From: an uncultured Acidobacteriota bacterium
GTDB lineage: Bacteria > Acidobacteriota > Thermoanaerobaculia > UBA5066
Length of the DNA: 9,359 nucleotides
Assembly (NCBI GenBank): GCA_937902605.1
Contig: CALFNC010000476.1
Span: 1 to 9,359, forward strand
Direction: 5' to 3'
Shown here piece after piece: positions 5,482 through 9,359 of the stretch. Position numbers and translations under genes: made by a program. Numbering within the stretch: the first letter of the stretch is position 1; each line of letters starts with the position of its first letter. The notes beneath the pieces are model-generated. The model was not told the origin of the DNA and did no database searches. It was given only the letters and a program-made list of their open reading frames with translations.

Positions 5482-7496
5482 AGCGGGCCGGCCAGAAGGA
5501 CGAGGCGCTTCATCGGAAGGACTTCCTGGCCGAGACGGACGGTCTCCTCGAGGAGTCTCGGGACGCCCTAGCCGACCTCGCAAAGGCGGGGGGAGAACCT
5601 CCGCCGGGCGCGGTCAACGCACTCTTCCGCGCGATCCACTCGCTGAAGGGCCTCTCGGCCATGATGGGGTTTTCCGGCCTGGCGGGGTTCACCCACGAGC
5701 TCGAGGGCCTTCTCGACGCGTTGAGGATGGGGCGGATCGATCTCTCTGGCGACGTCCTCGAGGTGGTCGCAGAGGCGCTGGAAGCGGTTGCGGTCACGGC
5801 CGGACGGATCCAGGCCGGAGAGCAGGACCCCGAGCTGCCGCACGGGACTGCCGCGAGGATTCGCCGTACCGTCGCCGCGGGACGTTCTCGGGATGTGGCG
5901 GATGACGGCTCCGGTCCCCGTCTTCCGCCCGACGTAGACCGGATGCTGACCGACTACGAGCGTCACCGGCTCCGGGAAAGCGCGAGGAGAGGGAGACGAC
6001 TGGCGTTCTTCACGCTGGAGCTGCCAGTCGACTCCTTCGAATCCGGGCTCAGGAAAGCCATGGACGAGGTCGCCCGAAGCGGGGAGCTCATCGGGACGTT
6101 TCCGGGAGGAGGGGGGAGGGACCCCACCCGGATCGTCTTCCGACTCCTCGGAGGGTTGCCCCCGGAGACGCCGCTCGACGTCGTGGCATCCCTGGCCGGC
6201 GCCTCGTCCTCCGAGCTGCTCGAGTGCGGAGGGACCGCTCTCCAGGGAGAGCCGGCCGCGCCTCTACCCACCCAGGTGCCGCTCTCTGTGCGGGCAACGG
6301 GTGGGACGGTCCGCGTCCCGCTCGAGAAGCTGGAGCAGCTCGTGAATCTCACCGGCGAGCTGGCGTTCTCCCGCTCGGCGCTGAAACGTTCGCTGGGAAA
6401 GGTTCTTTCGTCGGCCACCGACAGGACCGCCCGGTTCGAAGCGCAGAAGGCGTTCGCCGATCTCGATCGGACGGTGACGGCCCTCGGGAGGGCGGCTCTG
6501 GCGACTCGGTTCGTCCCCGTTGAGCAGCTGACCGCGAGGCTATCCCGCGTGGTGGCCTCCATGGCTCCGTCTCTCGGGAAGGAGCTGACGTTCGACGTCT
6601 ACGGGGGAGAGACCGAGGTGGATAAGGTCCTCGCGGAGGAGCTGGCCGATCCGCTCCTTCACATCGTCCGGAACGCGCTCGACCACGGAATCGAGCCACC
6701 CGGAGAGCGGGAAGCGCGCGGCAAGCCCCGGGCCGGCCGGCTGACGCTCATGGTGGAGACGAGAGGGCGGATGGTCGTCTTCACGCTCGCCGACGACGGG
6801 CGCGGAATGGAAGGAGAGAAGCTCATCCGGCGTGCGCGGGAGAAGGGCCTCCTGTCTCCCTTCGAGCCCGATCCACCCGACCCGCTCGAGCTCGTCTTCC
6901 TCTCGGGCTTCTCGACCGCCGAGAGGGTGAGCGAGGTCTCGGGACGGGGTGTCGGTCTCGACGTGGTGCGCGCGAACCTCGCGAAGCTCAAGGGCAACGT
7001 TCGCGTCACCTCGACGCCGGGACGGGGTACCACCTTCGAGGTGCAGGTGCCGATGACACTCGTCCTGGTCGAGTCCCTTCTCGTCCGAACCGAAGGCTTC
7101 TACCTCGCGTTGCCGACCTCGGGGGTGCGTCGCGCATTTCGCGCCGATCCCGCGCGGGTCGAGCGCCGGGGAGAGACGGCCGTCATCGTGGACGAGGGGG
7201 AGCCGCTGCCGCTCTTCTCGCTCGCGACCCACCTCGGGCTGGGATCTGTCGGAGCCGCGATGGACGACACCGTCGTCGTGGTCGAGCAGGGGTCCCTGCG
7301 GGCGGGTTTCACCGTCTCGTCGATCGAGGGGATGGAGGACGTCATCGTCAAGCCGCTCGCAGACGTCATTCCGCGGAGCCGCGAGGTCACGGGCGCCGCC
7401 GAGCTGCCGGGAGGAAGCGTCGCCCTCACCGTCGATCCGGGGCTTCTACTGGAGAGCGCGCTCCCGCGGGGCCCGTCCAACGGAGGGAAGAGATGA
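5478..7496 (+). CDS. cheA: Chemotaxis-type sensor histidine kinase CheA
   Basis: Soluble hybrid-free CheA of 672 residues that autophosphorylates in response to receptor arrays. The P1 Hpt domain covers about 12-115, with phospho-accepting His54 in AIHSLKG. Residues about 150-255 form a middle region starting YERHRLRESARRGRR that does not look like a classical CheY-binding P2. P3 dimerisation starts near VRVPLEKLEQLVNLTGEL (about 275-340). P4 ATPase carries the N box with Asn399 and DHG (402-404), G1 DDGRGM (439-444), G2 GRGVGLDVV (489-497) and a GRGTTFEV lid region. P5, CheW-like, runs from about 535 to 665 (MTLVLVESLLVRTEGFYLALP onward). The GTG start at 5478 overlaps the previous stop (GTGA) and has AGAGGAAGGG just upstream. 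The stop overlaps the cheW ATG. No receiver domain is attached, so the separate CheY-like protein is the likely phosphate acceptor. Confidence 0.97.
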   Translation: MKRAGQKDEALHRKDFLAETDGLLEESRDALADLAKAGGEPPPGAVNALFRAIHSLKGLSAMMGFSGLAGFTHELEGLLDALRMGRIDLSGDVLEVVAEALEAVAVTAGRIQAGEQDPELPHGTAARIRRTVAAGRSRDVADDGSGPRLPPDVDRMLTDYERHRLRESARRGRRLAFFTLELPVDSFESGLRKAMDEVARSGELIGTFPGGGGRDPTRIVFRLLGGLPPETPLDVVASLAGASSSELLECGGTALQGEPAAPLPTQVPLSVRATGGTVRVPLEKLEQLVNLTGELAFSRSALKRSLGKVLSSATDRTARFEAQKAFADLDRTVTALGRAALATRFVPVEQLTARLSRVVASMAPSLGKELTFDVYGGETEVDKVLAEELADPLLHIVRNALDHGIEPPGEREARGKPRAGRLTLMVETRGRMVVFTLADDGRGMEGEKLIRRAREKGLLSPFEPDPPDPLELVFLSGFSTAERVSEVSGRGVGLDVVRANLAKLKGNVRVTSTPGRGTTFEVQVPMTLVLVESLLVRTEGFYLALPTSGVRRAFRADPARVERRGETAVIVDEGEPLPLFSLATHLGLGSVGAAMDDTVVVVEQGSLRAGFTVSSIEGMEDVIVKPLADVIPRSREVTGAAELPGGSVALTVDPGLLLESALPRGPSNGGKR

Positions 7497-7927
7497 GCCC
7501 GGGAGCCGGAGAGGCGTATCTCGTATTCCGGGCCGGGGGCGAGCGCTTCGGACTGGCCGTCGACCGGGTCCAGGGCGTAGCTCGAGCGCGCCAGATCGTC
7601 CCTCTTCCCGGCGCCCCCCCGGAGTACGCCGGCGTGACGTTCGTCCGAGGTGAGCCGCTGGGAGTTCTGGACGCCGTTCGGGCGCTCGGATGTCGTCCGG
7701 AGGCCGCCGTTCGGATAGGCGGAGCGGGGGGCGGATTCCTCGTGATCCTGGAAGGGGAGCGGCACGCCTTGCTGGTGGACCGGATCGAGTCGGTCGAGGA
7801 GATCCCCGCCGAGGCGTTGACACCCGCTTCGGCAGAGAGCGGGACCGTCCGGGGGATCGTCTCCTCCGGCGAGTCGGCGCTGAGGATCGTCTCCGTCGAC
7901 GAGGTGCTCGGAGGGGGAAAACGGTGA
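7493..7927 (+). CDS. cheW: CheW-like coupling protein
   Basis: Single CheW domain of 144 residues, slightly short for the family. It normally bridges CheA P5 to the tips of methyl-accepting receptors in the chemosensory array. The fold is recognisable from YLVFRAGGERFGLAVDRVQGVA (9-30), the strand region PLPGAPPEYAGVTFVRGEPLGVLDA and ALLVDRIESVEEIP in the second half, which match CheW sub-domain strands. It has no extra domains. The start is the ATG at 7493, overlapping the cheA stop as ATGA, with GGAGGG at 7482-7487 upstream. Its own stop overlaps the next gene's GTG as GTGA. Together with the two genes before it, it forms the signalling core of a chemosensory pathway; the matching receptor is not in the window. 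Confidence 0.94.
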   Translation: MSPGAGEAYLVFRAGGERFGLAVDRVQGVARARQIVPLPGAPPEYAGVTFVRGEPLGVLDAVRALGCRPEAAVRIGGAGGGFLVILEGERHALLVDRIESVEEIPAEALTPASAESGTVRGIVSSGESALRIVSVDEVLGGGKR

Positions 7928-9359
7928 AGGAAGACCTTTCCGGACCGCTCGGCTCGCTGGCCGCCGATGCCGGGGCGTCGGAACCGGAGGTCCGCTGGCG
8001 GACCGCGGCCCTTTTGGCGGACATTCCGGGAGAGGATACGGAGACGCTGCTTCTTGGGCTGCTGAAGGACCCCGACTACCGGGTCCGCGAACGGGCTGTG
8101 GCGGCTCTCTCGAGCCGTCTCACCGACCGCGTGGGGGAGGCCTGTCTCTCCGCTCTCGGCGACGAGGCCGACGCGGGGCACCGAGCGGCGGCCATCGCGC
8201 TTCTCACCTTGGCCGGGCGCCCCGGGATCCGGTTCCTCCTCAGGACCTTGGAGAGCGCGTCGGTGGACGTCCGGATCGCGGGGGCCATGAATCTTCCTTC
8301 GGCCGGCATCGCGCAGGAGGCGGTCGGCGCTCTAACAGCGGCTTTCGAGAGGGAGAAGGACCCGAACGTCCGTGCGGCGCTCTTGGTGGCGCTGGGCCGG
8401 ACGAAGCGGCGCGAAGCGGTGGCCTCTCTCCTCCCATTGCTCGAGCACGGGAACGTCTGGATGAAGGTCCACGCTATCGAGGCCCTGGGGGAGATCGGCG
8501 ACCCCGACACATCGGGGTTTCTGATCGCTCGAATCGCCGACCCGGCCCTCCGCCGGGGCGCGCTCCGGGCGCTCGCGAGGCTCGGGACCTCGAGACCGGC
8601 GGACGAGCTGGCCCGGATCGCTGCCAAGGAGGGGCCGGACGCCGACCTCGTCCACGCGCTTCGGAGTGCCCTGGAGGCGGGGACCCCGGAAACCGTGGCG
8701 CTCGTGAGGGGCTTGTGGCCCGGGGCGTTCGACGCCCTCGTCGAGATCCTCGCCTCCGACCGCGCCTCGCCGGCGTCGCGCAGCGATGCCGCGCACGTGC
8801 TCGTCATCCTGGACCTCCGGGGAGCCTGTCTCGAGATCCTGCGGGCCGGACCGTTCCTGGACGGGTTCTCCAGCCTCGGGCACGTGACCCGTGCGCGGAT
8901 CGGTGAAGCGCTTCACACTGTCCTTCAGAGCGAGGACCCCGAGCCGGCCCTCGTCGTCGTCGAGCGAGCGGTCGAGCTGGACGTGCCGTCCCTCCTCGCT
9001 CCGCTCCTGGTACACCCGGCGGCGGCCGTTCGGGCGGCCGTCCTGAACAGCTTGCCGCCCGGAACCGCGCGACTCTCCGATCTGATCGACATCCTCGCGG
9101 AGGAGGATCCCGAGACGTCGCTTCCGGCGGCCCTCGCCATCGCGGCGTCCGCGCCCGACACCCCCCCGGATCGGCTCGAAGCCCAGAAAAAGGCCCTGCT
9201 CGACCGGGCCGGAGGCGCCGACGGGCCCGGAAGGATCGGGGTGCTCCTCGCACTCGGCGAGGTGGACGGGCCGGATGTCGACGCAGCTCTCGGCCGGGCG
9301 ATCGAGTCGCCGAATCCCGAGGTCCGGACCGCCGCCGTCAGGGCGGCCGCGAACCGCCC
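7924..9359 (+). CDS. HEAT-repeat protein, N-terminal part (cut by window edge)
   Basis: At least 478 residues, open at the right edge with no stop. The sequence is a tandem array of helical hairpins of roughly 30 residues, of the HEAT or PBS-lyase-HEAT-like type. Typical VR-x-x-A-x-x-A-L cores occur near residues 23, 54, 116, 149, 182 (MKVHAIEALGEIGD, the clearest), 369 and 467, with more degenerate copies between about 200 and 360. There is no signal peptide or membrane segment, so it should be a cytoplasmic scaffold or protein-binding surface. The start is the GTG at 7924, overlapping the cheW stop (GTGA), with GGAGGGGG ending about 6 bases before it. Cotranscription with cheY-cheA-cheW suggests it binds an array component or controls output, but this is inferred from position only. 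A different C-terminal domain beyond the edge cannot be excluded. Confidence 0.88.
   Translation, partial: MKEDLSGPLGSLAADAGASEPEVRWRTAALLADIPGEDTETLLLGLLKDPDYRVRERAVAALSSRLTDRVGEACLSALGDEADAGHRAAAIALLTLAGRPGIRFLLRTLESASVDVRIAGAMNLPSAGIAQEAVGALTAAFEREKDPNVRAALLVALGRTKRREAVASLLPLLEHGNVWMKVHAIEALGEIGDPDTSGFLIARIADPALRRGALRALARLGTSRPADELARIAAKEGPDADLVHALRSALEAGTPETVALVRGLWPGAFDALVEILASDRASPASRSDAAHVLVILDLRGACLEILRAGPFLDGFSSLGHVTRARIGEALHTVLQSEDPEPALVVVERAVELDVPSLLAPLLVHPAAAVRAAVLNSLPPGTARLSDLIDILAEEDPETSLPAALAIAASAPDTPPDRLEAQKKALLDRAGGADGPGRIGVLLALGEVDGPDVDAALGRAIESPNPEVRTAAVRAAANR

Overview
The window is G+C-rich bacterial chromosomal DNA, densely packed, with third codon positions almost all G or C. 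The gene set is ordinary chromosome: an aminoacyl-tRNA synthetase, riboflavin biosynthesis, a transcription factor and a chemosensory cluster. No phage, transposon, tRNA, rRNA or CRISPR signal was seen. The gene mix, with a chemosensory operon carrying a HEAT-repeat protein in a very G+C-rich genome, is compatible with Acidobacteriota or a deltaproteobacterial-type lineage. That placement is inference and no marker here settles it.

Layout. Positions 1-1134 on the minus strand hold the N-terminal 378 codons of ileS, cut by the left edge. A 79-base divergent spacer follows (1135-1213), with weak promoter candidates for both directions. On the plus strand come a Gfo/Idh/MocA-family oxidoreductase (1214-2164) and a PfkB-family sugar or nucleoside kinase (2181-3209). 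The two are bridged by a 7-codon mini-ORF that overlaps both by ATGA. After a 32-base gap with a possible -10 element, a tightly packed run of seven genes extends to the right edge: ribH (3242-3730), nusB (3727-4197), a secreted transglutaminase-like protein (4205-5068), a CheY-like response regulator (5065-5481), cheA (5478-7496), cheW (7493-7927) and a HEAT-repeat protein (7924 to beyond 9359).

Five of the six junctions in that run are 4-base stop/start overlaps (CTGA, ATGA, GTGA, ATGA, GTGA), and the other is a 7-base gap. This suggests one transcript with translational coupling, joining two housekeeping genes to a chemosensory signalling core. In that core CheA would autophosphorylate and pass phosphate to the CheY-like protein, and CheW would link CheA to receptors. 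No receptor, CheR or CheB lies in the window; they may be beyond 9359.

Main points for a second look: nusB has no ATG, GTG or TTG start that keeps its conserved N-terminus, and appears to start at CTG inside the ribH stop; RibH has Thr where the ring-stacking Phe or Trp normally sits; a periplasmic transglutaminase-like protein and a HEAT-repeat protein flank the che genes in the same operon; and CheA has a non-standard middle region instead of a recognisable P2 domain.
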